From: Nocardiopsis endophytica
GTDB lineage: Bacteria > Actinomycetota > Actinomycetes > Streptosporangiales > Streptosporangiaceae
Assembly: GCF_027706725.1 (NCBI RefSeq)
Contig: NZ_JAQFWQ010000033.1
Span: forward strand, 1-61,744
Direction: 5' to 3'
Length of the DNA stretch: 61,744 nt
The position numbers and the translations under genes are program-made. Numbering within the stretch: the first letter of the stretch is position 1; every line of letters begins with the position of its first letter. The notes under the pieces were generated by a model. The model was given only the letters and a program-made list of their open reading frames with translations. It was not told where the DNA came from and did no database searches. Shown piece after piece: positions 17,211-24,157 of the stretch.

Positions 17211-17401
17211 GGCCCTGTCGCACCGAGGACGAAGGACATAGCGCTTGACCCCGCCTGCTCTTTAGACCTGACACCTTTCACCGCTCACCTGTAAGCCGAC
17301 GCCGCTCTGCCGTCGGCTCCGCCGGGCTGCCCGCGCGCGCCCGGTCACGCAGCGTTCGAGGCCGCGCGTAATCGGCCTCGTGTCAGGTCTTAGAGAGCTC
17401 T
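17211..17401 (+). ncRNA. Structured leader RNA of the DUF1062 gene
   Basis: This leader of about 190 nt has an 11-bp perfect closing helix (AGACCTGACAC at 17264-17274 with 17380-17390). It encloses two strong hairpins: GCCGACG/CGTCGGC near 17294-17317 and CGAGGCCG/CGGCCTCG near 17357-17380. Alternatively its 5' part (GAGG at 17225-17228, GAAGGACAT at 17231-17239) pairs with the first bases of the coding region (17402-17416), which would sequester the AUG. The 5' strand carries GACGAAGG, similar to the CGAAGG in the upstream Y-RNA candidate. It may be a regulated 5' UTR, a separate RNA, or both. Confidence 0.45.
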
Positions 17402-17974
17402 ATGTCTTCACACCTCAATATCGTGCTGCCCTGGGGCGTCCGCCGGACCGGGCTGCCCCTGCTGTCGATGCGGTGCCCGGACTGCCGGTCGGAGTCGGCC
17501 ACCACCGGCGACGGCAGGTTCCGCGTCAACGCCAACGGCAAGCTGCTGGACGTGTGGCTGCTGGTCCGCTGCACATCCTGCGATCGGACGCACAAGCTCA
17601 CCGTGCACGACCGCGCGCCGGTCAGGTCCCTCGATCCGGCCGACCTGGACGGCTACCACATCAGCGATCCGGACCTGGTGGCGTCGACGCTGCTCGATCC
17701 GCAGCTCGCCCGGCGCAACCGCTTCACGCTCGACTGGTCGGGGGCCTGGCGGCTGGACGTGTCGTCGCCCTGGCTCGACGAGCCGTGGCCGGTCGACGTG
17801 GAGGTGGAGTTCGAGGACCCGGTGCCGTTGCGCCCGGAACGGCTCATCGCCCAAGGGCTCGGCCTCAGCAGGAGTGAGGTCCTGCGCCGGGTCAAGAGCG
17901 ATGTCCCGCTGCGCCGCCCGACGACCACCGGATTCGCCTTCACCGTGATGCCGACCGTGGTGCCGAAGGAATAG
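17402..17974 (+). CDS. DUF1062-family protein
   Basis: Protein of 190 residues that I assign to DUF1062 from its layout: an N-terminal CPDC...CTSC zinc-ribbon-like pair (about 24-27 and 57-60), the FRVNANGKLLDVWLLVRC core, and a C-terminal GLGLSRSEVLRRVKSDVP segment. The family's function is unknown. The ribosome binding site is weak (AGAG) and lies next to the leader helix that ends at 17390, so translation may depend on RNA folding. The promoter matches the one for the Ro60-associated RNA, which suggests joint expression. Confidence 0.7.
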   Translation: MSSHLNIVLPWGVRRTGLPLLSMRCPDCRSESATTGDGRFRVNANGKLLDVWLLVRCTSCDRTHKLTVHDRAPVRSLDPADLDGYHISDPDLVASTLLDPQLARRNRFTLDWSGAWRLDVSSPWLDEPWPVDVEVEFEDPVPLRPERLIAQGLGLSRSEVLRRVKSDVPLRRPTTTGFAFTVMPTVVPKE

Positions 17975-18151
17975 GCGCTCCCAGGCACAGTGCGGTGTCT
18001 GCGGCCCACCGTTCCGTCCGACGACGGCGATGGGCCGCAGATCCCGGCCGGGACCGAAGGAACGGGCACCGGGAACGGGGCGTCCAACCGTGCGTTCGAC
18101 CGTCGCCCAGCCGTGCGCCCGAGAACGGTGCGCCCGAGGAGGAGCCTCCCC

Positions 18152-18901
18152 ATGCCCCACGACAAGCGCGACTTCCATCATCCGGGCCGGCCGTCGGACC
18201 TCCCGGCTCCCGGGATGCTCTGGGCCCACGGCGTGATCGAGCACGGCGCGCGCCGGATCGCGCCGGACCGCCCATGGTCCGAGTTCTCCTTCGGGCCCGA
18301 GGGCATGCACCACGTCAACCTGGGAGGCTGCTGGTGGCAGCTGACCTGGGTGGAGGGGGACCGGGCCGTCCTCACGGGCTACGAGCCCCTGGAGGACACG
18401 ATCGACGCGGAGGTCGACCTGTTCGGCGGCGGGCCGGACTGGCTGCCGTGGGAGTGGCTCGACGCGCACTTCGCCCGGTACAGGCGCGACGACATGGGGG
18501 TGTCCTTCCTCTACTGGTGGGACGGGGCCTGGGCGCGCACCGACTACCCCGCGGAGATCGAGGACGACGGCCTGGTCACCGTGGGGGGCTTCGGTACCCC
18601 GGAAGGCCTCCTCGTCCCGGAGCAGGACCTCCTCGACGGCGATTCCCCGTTCCGGGTGGAGGAGCGCGCCCTCGCGCTGGGCGGTGAGCTCATGGCGTGT
18701 GTCGCCGACCGTGACGGGGAGCGCGCGTGGGAGCTCTTTCTCGACCTGCTCCGCACCGGCGGTGCCGAATACCTGATCTACGGCGCCGGCTATGAGCCCG
18801 ACGCTCCCCACGTGGACGTCGACGCCGCGCGGGACGGGCTGGGGGCCGACTGGTTCACGCGGCGTGCGACGCTGCCCGCCGGGGCCCAGCCGACCGCTTG
18901 A
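18152..18901 (+). CDS. Hypothetical protein
   Basis: Unrecognised soluble protein of 249 residues, acidic and rich in Trp and aromatic residues (GGCWWQLTWVEGDR, DWLPWEWLDAHF, FLYWWDGAWARTDY). There is no signal peptide or membrane segment. The ATG at 18152 has a strong AGGAGG site; the open frame continues further upstream but without initiation signals. Its end is convergent with the minus-strand gene at 18992. I cannot suggest a function. Confidence 0.7.
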   Translation: MPHDKRDFHHPGRPSDLPAPGMLWAHGVIEHGARRIAPDRPWSEFSFGPEGMHHVNLGGCWWQLTWVEGDRAVLTGYEPLEDTIDAEVDLFGGGPDWLPWEWLDAHFARYRRDDMGVSFLYWWDGAWARTDYPAEIEDDGLVTVGGFGTPEGLLVPEQDLLDGDSPFRVEERALALGGELMACVADRDGERAWELFLDLLRTGGAEYLIYGAGYEPDAPHVDVDAARDGLGADWFTRRATLPAGAQPTA

Positions 18902-18991
18902 CCGGGCAATCGTCGACCGTAGGGCCCAGCCGCTGTGAGGACGTCGAGGACGCCGTGGGGGGCCGGGCCCACGCCCCGTCCACCGACCGCC

Positions 18992-19681
18992 TCAGCCCCG
19001 GGGAGTGCCGTCCCACCGCCACTTGGTCGGGCGCGGACGACCCGGAAGGTCGGCCCGCCCGGTCGCCCACAGTAGCGTGACCCAGGGGCCGGACTCCGCG
19101 TCGTCGCCGGGGGCCGGGGCGTCGGGGAACAGGCGCGCGAGCACGCGCGCGCACAGGTCGGCCGGGGGATCCCACTCCAGCCCGAAGCCTTGTGCCAGGT
19201 CGTGCGTGTGCACGAGGGTCTCCACGACCCCCATCGCGGCGAACCCCTCCGGGTCCGAGATGCCGAACGGATGGTAGGCGCGGGTCAGGGGAGAGGCCGT
19301 GCGCACCATGGCGACCAGCAGCGCGCCGCTCGCCTCCACGGTCTGCAGCAGGCCCGCGGGACCGGCCTCCCTGTCGGCGTGGACGGCGTTGTGCGGGCCG
19401 CCGGGCCTGCGGCTCTCCCATATGAACGGCACCTCGCCCTCAAGCGGCGGGTTCCTGGGGCCGAGCTGGACGGCGTAGGCGAACAGGTCGTCGCCGAGGT
19501 GTTCGCAGGTCTCCCAGCAGGTCCAGTCCAGCGCACCGGCCTTGCCGTCCCACCCGTCGTCGGGGGCCTCGCGGAGGGCGGCCAGGGCCAGCTGTACGGC
19601 GTGGTCGACGTCGTCGGCGGTGACGGGGCCGACGGTGACAGGGCCGATGGGGTCGGGGGATTCTCCGGTCGATCTGGGCAC
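18992..19681 (-). CDS. DinB/mycothiol-dependent maleylpyruvate isomerase-like protein
   Basis: A 229-residue protein with the layout of the MDMPI/DinB N-terminal fold: an N-terminal helix bundle with DWTCWETCEHLGDDLFAYAVQL, a His-containing VVETLVHTHDLAQGFGLEW motif in the metal-binding position, and a small C-terminal part. Such proteins are probably thiol-dependent transferases or isomerases that use mycothiol; the substrate is unknown. The GTG at 19681 has no ribosome binding site, but TACGGT (19688-19693 on the minus strand) ends 6 nt upstream, so it is probably leaderless. Confidence 0.7.
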   Translation of the reverse strand: MPRSTGESPDPIGPVTVGPVTADDVDHAVQLALAALREAPDDGWDGKAGALDWTCWETCEHLGDDLFAYAVQLGPRNPPLEGEVPFIWESRRPGGPHNAVHADREAGPAGLLQTVEASGALLVAMVRTASPLTRAYHPFGISDPEGFAAMGVVETLVHTHDLAQGFGLEWDPPADLCARVLARLFPDAPAPGDDAESGPWVTLLWATGRADLPGRPRPTKWRWDGTPRG

Positions 19682-19785
19682 CGCACGACCGTACCGCGCA
19701 GGAGGGGAGGGCCGCGCCCTCGGTCCGCACGGGAAGCGGCGCGTCCTCCGGTTCCCGGTCGCGATCCCGGGCGGCCGGAGACCGG

Positions 19786-20961
19786 TCACGGCGCCAGCAC
19801 CCGCTCCGGCGTGTCCACCCACAGGGTCTGGCCTCCGTCAGGGGCGACCGTCAGCCCGAGCCGTTCCCGGCCCGGGCCCCCTGCCCGCTGCCACACATCC
19901 CAGGCCCGCCCGATCTCCTCCCACAGGTCCCTCGGCCCGCACGAAGCGGTCTCCCACTCGGAGCGGTGCGGCTCGTACTCGCCCAGTGCCCACGACCCGC
20001 TCGCGGTGCCGCGGTCGTAGACGAACACGCTCGCCTCACCGGAGGAATCCTTGGCCTCGAAGGACGCGAAGTCGACCCCGGGGACCAGGTGCCCGGCCAC
20101 CAGGCGCCAGCCCTCATCCCGGTGGGTGATCCACCGGGGGTTGGTGCGCGTGCTGCCGGGCCGCGCGGCCGGGTCGTCCTCGTCGACGAACCGCGACCAT
20201 TCGCCCGCCGGGTCGGCCGAGCGGTGCGAGCGCATCATCATGAAGGCTGCCGTCCCCAGGAAGCGCCCGCTCGCCGTACCGTCGGCGCACACCTCCAACC
20301 GGAGCAGGGAGCCGGGAGCGAACCAGGTCGACCACGGTGTCACCACCGTTCCTCCCCGCCGGGTCTGCCCGATCCAGGCCGGGGGCACCCGGTGGACCGC
20401 CACCGTGGACAGCACCCGGTCGAACGGGGCGCGCTCCGGCACCCCCGCCTCCCCGTCACCGGTGACCAGGAACGGTTTGAACCCCTGACCTTCCAGCGCC
20501 GTACGGGCGCGGGCCGCGATACCGTCGTCGACCTCGACCGAGGTGACCGCCCCGTCGCCGAGCCGGGCCGCCAGCAGGGCGGTGTTCCAGCCGGTTCCGG
20601 TGCCGATCTCCAGCACGGTGTCGCCGTCCTCGGCCCCGGTCGCCTGGAGCATGGCCACCACGAGCGACGGCTGGGAGACGCTCGAGGTCGGGAGCCGCCC
20701 CCATCCCTCCCCGCCCGCGGGAACGCCGTCGTCGACCTGGGTGACCAGTGCGAAGTCCGAGTCGACCCAGCGCGCGTAGTCCGGATCCTCCCGAGTGACG
20801 GGCACGTTCCAGTCGGGGTGCTCCTTGGAGCCGACCCACACCGTGTCGGGGACGAACGGCCCCCGCCCGACGGCGAGAAGCGCGCGGTGCCAGGCCGGAT
20901 CGGTGATCACGCCGCGTGCGGTGAGCTCACGCGCCAGTTCGGCGCCGGGGGCGCCGGTCAC
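19786..20961 (-). CDS. PCMT-like protein-(iso)aspartate O-methyltransferase family protein
   Basis: Predicted SAM-dependent methyltransferase of 391 residues related to protein-L-isoaspartate methyltransferase. Landmarks are the substrate-side SSVSQPSLVVAMLQATG segment (about 90-107), SAM motif I VLEIGTGTGWNTALLA (about 115-130), the acidic residue after TSVEVDD, and FDRVLSTVAVHRVP. A C-terminal extension of about 150 residues exceeds the classic repair enzyme. The GTG at 20961 overlaps the stop of a 46-residue ORF (GTGA). Relatives with such an arrangement modify ribosomal peptides in some gene clusters, but no other maturase is present here, so repair or signalling roles are equally possible. 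Confidence 0.78.
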   Translation of the reverse strand: MTGAPGAELARELTARGVITDPAWHRALLAVGRGPFVPDTVWVGSKEHPDWNVPVTREDPDYARWVDSDFALVTQVDDGVPAGGEGWGRLPTSSVSQPSLVVAMLQATGAEDGDTVLEIGTGTGWNTALLAARLGDGAVTSVEVDDGIAARARTALEGQGFKPFLVTGDGEAGVPERAPFDRVLSTVAVHRVPPAWIGQTRRGGTVVTPWSTWFAPGSLLRLEVCADGTASGRFLGTAAFMMMRSHRSADPAGEWSRFVDEDDPAARPGSTRTNPRWITHRDEGWRLVAGHLVPGVDFASFEAKDSSGEASVFVYDRGTASGSWALGEYEPHRSEWETASCGPRDLWEEIGRAWDVWQRAGGPGRERLGLTVAPDGGQTLWVDTPERVLAP

Positions 20962-21098
20962 CGCTCGGGCTTCTGTCCGTCGGCGCCCGACTCGGGGAAG
21001 CGCTCCGAACCGTGGTCGTTCGGCTGGTCGCCGTCCGTTCCCGCGCTCCCGCCCGAGCCGCCGTCCCGGGGTGCGTCCTCGTCCCTGTGCCTGCCCAT
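20958..21098 (-). CDS. 46-residue hydrophilic peptide coupled to the methyltransferase
   Basis: A short Asp/Gly/Ser-rich peptide (start MGRHRDEDAPRD, end GADGQKPER) with no Cys and no hydrophobic segment. The ATG at 21098 has an AGGAGG site 6 nt upstream, a convincing start; a longer in-frame ATG at 21167 is less well supported. Its stop overlaps the methyltransferase GTG. Its content of Asp-Gly, Asn-Asp and Asp-Ala steps would suit a substrate for aspartate methylation. That is inference; it could simply be a leader peptide that couples translation. Confidence 0.5.
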   Translation of the reverse strand: MGRHRDEDAPRDGGSGGSAGTDGDQPNDHGSERFPESGADGQKPER

Positions 21099-21296
21099 GC
21101 GGCCCCTCCTGCTCGCGCCGTCCGCCGGGTCGAAGGTAACCCGGCGATCGCCCTGCGTCACGATCATGGCCGTATGCGGTCGGTGGACTGCGAAAACCCG
21201 GAAAACCCGGTGTCCGGGCGGCAACCTCCCTCCGGCCGCCGTTCGTCTTCCCCAACACAGATCCTCACCGAAGGTCCCGTCCTCCGGAGGTGCGGC

Positions 21297-21524
21297 ATGT
21301 CCGTCGAGCCCTACTCGGTCCAGCTGGACGCCGGCAACGGCCACTGGGTCATCAAGTCCGGCACGCGCAGCCTCGTACCCCGGCAGCGCGGGGCCTCGCG
21401 GTACGAGTACTCCCCGACGGTGACCCTGAGATGCTGCAACTGCACCCGGGTGCACCTGGACGTCCCGCACGACCTCGCCGAAGACCTCTTCGACCGGCAC
21501 GCCGAGGACGTGGCCGGGGCCTGA
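21297..21524 (+). CDS. Small hypothetical protein
   Basis: A 75-residue protein with a strong GGAGGT site before the ATG at 21297. It begins MSVEPYSVQLDAGNGHWVIKSG and contains a CCNC cluster (VTLRCCNCTRVHLDVP) that might bind metal. It is divergent from the peptide/methyltransferase pair; the 198-bp spacer contains a tandem GAAAACCCG repeat (21191-21209). I do not know its family. Confidence 0.6.
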   Translation: MSVEPYSVQLDAGNGHWVIKSGTRSLVPRQRGASRYEYSPTVTLRCCNCTRVHLDVPHDLAEDLFDRHAEDVAGA

Positions 21525-21730
21525 TCGCCGACCACGCCGACCGCGCCGCCAGGCACTGTCCCCCTTCGCGCGGTCCCGCCCTCCGACCCGCCGGACCGTC
21601 CCCCGCGCGGTCCGCGCCCCACATGGCCGATGCCGGTCGCCCCGTAGGGCCGAACGTCCCCTTCGCCGTGCGTCGTGAGTCCCTAGGATTCCCGGGACCG
21701 CCGTGATGCCCCCGACCGGAACGGATCCCC

Positions 21731-22576
21731 ATGACCGACGGCCCCGCGTGGATGAAGCCCGCCCCCGGCGACGAAGGGGCGCCGACCGGCCTTCCCGCCG
21801 GGATCGACACCTCCGTCGCGCACCCGGCCCGCATCTGGAACTACTGGCTCGGCGGCAAGGACAACTTCGCGGCCGACCGGGAGACGGGCGACCTGATCCT
21901 TGAAGCGATCCCGGACATGGCGGCCAACGCCCGCGCCGACCGGGCCTTCCTCGTGCGGTCGGTGCGCTGCATGGCCGCCGAGCACGGCGTGCGCCAGTTC
22001 CTCGACGTCGGGACGGGCATCCCCGGCCCCGGCAACACCCACGAGGTCGCCCGCGACGTCGACCCGTCCGCGCGCGTGGTCTACGTCGACAACGACCCGG
22101 TGGTGCTGGCCCACGCCAACGCCCTCATGGGCGACGACGGGTCGGGGGCCACCGACTACGTCCACGCCGACCTGCGCGAACCTGGAACTGTGCTCGACGC
22201 CGCGCGCAACACCCTGGACCTGGACCGCCCGGTCGGGGTGATGTTCCTCGGTGTCCTGGAGTTCGTTCCGGACAACCGGCAGGCCAAGGAGATCATCGAC
22301 GCCTTCATGGACGCGGTGCCGTCGGGGAGCCTGCTGGCGCTCGCCCTGAGCACCAACGAGGTGCGCAGGGAGAACGCCGAGAAGGGCGCCCGCATCTGGA
22401 ACGAGGGCGGCTCCACGCCCCTGCTGCTGCGCTCCGCCGCCGACATCGAGGCGATGTTCGCGGGCCTGGAGCTGCTCGAGCCGGGCGTGGTCTCGTGCAC
22501 CGACTGGCGCCCTGAGGGCATCGTCCGCCCGTCGGACCGGGTGGCCCAGTACTGCGGCCTGGCCCGCAAGCCCTGA
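21731..22576 (+). CDS. SAM-dependent methyltransferase, DUF574 (SAV2177-like)
   Basis: A 281-residue protein with the hallmarks of the actinomycete S-adenosyl methyltransferase family DUF574: HPARIWNYWLGGKDNFAADRETG near residues 35-57, SAM motif FLDVGTGIPGPGNTHEVA near 95, and VVYVDNDPVVLAHA. Substrates are unknown, and many paralogs are usual in these genomes. The start ATG lacks a strong ribosome binding site. It stands alone, with the next gene after a 119-bp spacer holding an operator-like repeat. Confidence 0.88.
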   Translation: MTDGPAWMKPAPGDEGAPTGLPAGIDTSVAHPARIWNYWLGGKDNFAADRETGDLILEAIPDMAANARADRAFLVRSVRCMAAEHGVRQFLDVGTGIPGPGNTHEVARDVDPSARVVYVDNDPVVLAHANALMGDDGSGATDYVHADLREPGTVLDAARNTLDLDRPVGVMFLGVLEFVPDNRQAKEIIDAFMDAVPSGSLLALALSTNEVRRENAEKGARIWNEGGSTPLLLRSAADIEAMFAGLELLEPGVVSCTDWRPEGIVRPSDRVAQYCGLARKP

Positions 22577-22614
22577 CGGACAGGGACGCCCGGTCCGGCC
22601 GCTCGGCGCGATGA

Positions 22615-22655
22615 TGTCAAAAATAGTTGACAATCCTGCCGCTCCGTGCTTTCGT
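22615..22655 (+). promoter_or_regulatory. Promoter with overlapping TGTCAA/TTGACA inverted repeat
   Basis: The perfect -35 TTGACA (22627-22632) is the right half of an inverted repeat with TGTCAA (22615-22620), spaced by 6 nt. A weak -10 (TTTCGT, 22650-22655) follows after 17 nt. A repressor bound here, perhaps the XRE protein at 23112, would block the -35. Confidence 0.5.
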
Positions 22656-22695
22656 GGCGCCTCCGGCCGGGAGTGACGGCGATCGGGAGGCGGCC

Positions 22696-23109
22696 ATGCC
22701 CTTTGAGGAGCGGCGCACATGGGCCTACCTCGCGACCGCGCTCATCGTCCCCGCCGGCTATCTCCTGGTGCTCGTGACCGGGCTCGGCGGCCTCTCCGCC
22801 TCCCCGGCCGAGGGCGGGTTCCAGGTGCCGCTGCTGGTCGCCGTCGGCACGGGGATCGTCGCCAACATGTTCTTCGTCCGGCCGCCCCGCAAGGGGCGGG
22901 ACCGCCGCGACGAGCGGGACGCCGAGATCGGCCGAAGAGGGGAGCGCGTCGGCTTCATCGTGCTGGGGGCGGCGATGATCGTCCCGTTCGCCCTGGTGAT
23001 GGCCGAGGCGGCGTACTTCTGGACCGCCCACGCCATGTACCTCGCCTATGTGGCGTCGGCGGTGGTGTCCTCGGCGGTCAAGCTCGTGCTCTACCGTCGG
23101 GGGCTGTGA
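22696..23109 (+). CDS. Four-helix membrane protein (DUF2178-like)
   Basis: A 137-residue protein with four hydrophobic segments (about 8-27, 33-55, 75-97, 102-122). Between them is a charged DRRDERDAEIGRRGERVGF motif of the type found in small membrane proteins encoded next to compact XRE regulators. The ATG at 22696 follows GGGAGG. It lies 2 nt upstream of the XRE gene, so the two form one transcript. The function is unknown; such pairs are often autoregulated. Confidence 0.72.
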   Translation: MPFEERRTWAYLATALIVPAGYLLVLVTGLGGLSASPAEGGFQVPLLVAVGTGIVANMFFVRPPRKGRDRRDERDAEIGRRGERVGFIVLGAAMIVPFALVMAEAAYFWTAHAMYLAYVASAVVSSAVKLVLYRRGL

Positions 23110-23111
23110 CC

Positions 23112-23363
23112 ATGGGCAAGCCCACCAAGGTGACCAACCGGATCCGTGACCTGCGGTTCGCCAACGGCCGGATGACCCAGGCCGAGCTGGCGGACCGCAT
23201 CGAGGTGACCCGCCAGACGGTCATCGCGATCGAGCAGGGGCGGTATTCGCCGTCGCTGGAGACGGCCTTCCAGATCGCGCGGGTGTTCGGCGTGCGGATC
23301 GACGACGTGTTCGCCTACCCCGACAGTGCCTCCCCTGACGCTGCCTCCGCCGACGGTGCGTGA
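23112..23363 (+). CDS. Compact XRE-family transcriptional regulator
   Basis: An 83-residue single-domain helix-turn-helix regulator. MTQAELADRIEVTRQTVIAIEQGRYSPSLETAFQIARVF is the canonical Cro/CI-type fold (split here only by my quoting: core at about 20-58), followed by the IDDVFAY segment seen in the YgzD/YvaO-like group. It is co-transcribed with the membrane protein just upstream, and its last 49 bases overlap the end of the convergent DUF4386 gene. The likely target is the inverted repeat at 22615-22632. Confidence 0.85.
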   Translation: MGKPTKVTNRIRDLRFANGRMTQAELADRIEVTRQTVIAIEQGRYSPSLETAFQIARVFGVRIDDVFAYPDSASPDAASADGA

Positions 23364-24028
23364 GCCCGGGCGGGCAGGACGACGCGGGGCCCTCGGGTGA
23401 GCAGCCAGACGATGAGGGCGATCTCGCCGACGAAGGTGAACAGCGCCGCCTGGAAGGCGTAGCCGCTGAACAGGATGGGCCCCAGAGCGTCGGCGAGGTA
23501 GCCGGTGCCGGCCGCGGCCAGGAGCACGCCGAAGGCCGTGTGGATGAAGTCCGCCTTGACGGCGAGCCAGCCGAGGACGAGCAGGTGGACGCCGAAGACG
23601 CCGAGGCCCAGACCCCAGACGGAGTCGAAGGCCTCAGTGGCGGCGAGCATCCTTTCGGGATCGTCGAGGTGGTCCAGTGCCAGGGCGAGATGGCCGGTCG
23701 AGGCCGCGAGGACGGCGGCGTAGGCGACCCGGAACCACGCCGCGGCGGTCGCCACGGCGCGGTTCACGCTCTCGAACAGGGAGTACAGGGCGGCGGCCAC
23801 GACGATGTCGAGCACGGCGACGGCCAGCATGGCCGCCACCCCCGCACGGAAGAGGGGCTCCGACGCGGCGATGCCGGCGGCGGTGCGGTCGGCGTCGCCG
23901 GGCGCGACGAGCCCTTGGAGGACCACGACGCTGCCGAAGACACCGAGGACGCCCATGAGGAGCAGGGCGAGGCCGGCGGTGAGGGACGGTGCGCGCAGGG
24001 TCCGCGCGGAAGCGGGAGGTGCGTACAT
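23315..24028 (-). CDS. DUF4386-like membrane protein
   Basis: A 237-residue protein with about six transmembrane segments, in the style of DUF4386 proteins (LFESVNRAVATAAAWFRVAYAAVLA, then GLGLGVFGVHLLVLGWLAVKADFIHTAFGVLLAAAG in two adjacent segments). The ATG at 24028 follows GGAGG at 6 nt; an upstream extension in frame is not needed. Its 3' end overlaps the convergent XRE gene by 49 bp, so mutual transcriptional interference is possible. Function unknown. Confidence 0.75.
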   Translation of the reverse strand: MYAPPASARTLRAPSLTAGLALLLMGVLGVFGSVVVLQGLVAPGDADRTAAGIAASEPLFRAGVAAMLAVAVLDIVVAAALYSLFESVNRAVATAAAWFRVAYAAVLAASTGHLALALDHLDDPERMLAATEAFDSVWGLGLGVFGVHLLVLGWLAVKADFIHTAFGVLLAAAGTGYLADALGPILFSGYAFQAALFTFVGEIALIVWLLTRGPRVVLPARAHAPSAEAASGEALSG

Positions 24029-24062
24029 GGGATGCCTCCACTGGCAGGGGCGGGGGATACTC

Positions 24063-24107
24063 GTCAATGTAAAGCATCATTGACATGATGTCCAAGATTC
24101 TTTACAT
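24063..24107 (-). promoter_or_regulatory. Nested palindromes in the DUF4386 promoter
   Basis: Three interleaved perfect inverted repeats: GTCAATG/CATTGAC (24063-24069, 24078-24084), CATCAT/ATGATG (24075-24080, 24085-24090), and ATGTAAAG/CTTTACAT (24067-24074, 24100-24107). On the minus strand TTGGAC, 17 nt, TTACAT is a plausible promoter overlapped by these sites. The segment is AT-rich and looks like a repressor operator. Confidence 0.55.
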
Positions 24108-24157
24108 CCCTGCCCGGCTCCGGCCACCGGCCGCAGCCTCCTCCCGGCGCTCCGCCC

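Noticed and set aside
17350-17372. A second T-arm-like TTCGAGG in the DUF1062 leader
   Set aside because: The flanking bases do not form a T-stem; the same bases are better used in the CGAGGCCG/CGGCCTCG hairpin.
21191-21209. A third copy of the AAAACC promoter at the tandem GAAAACCCG repeat
   Set aside because: No TAGCTT or similar -10 at the required 22-nt distance.
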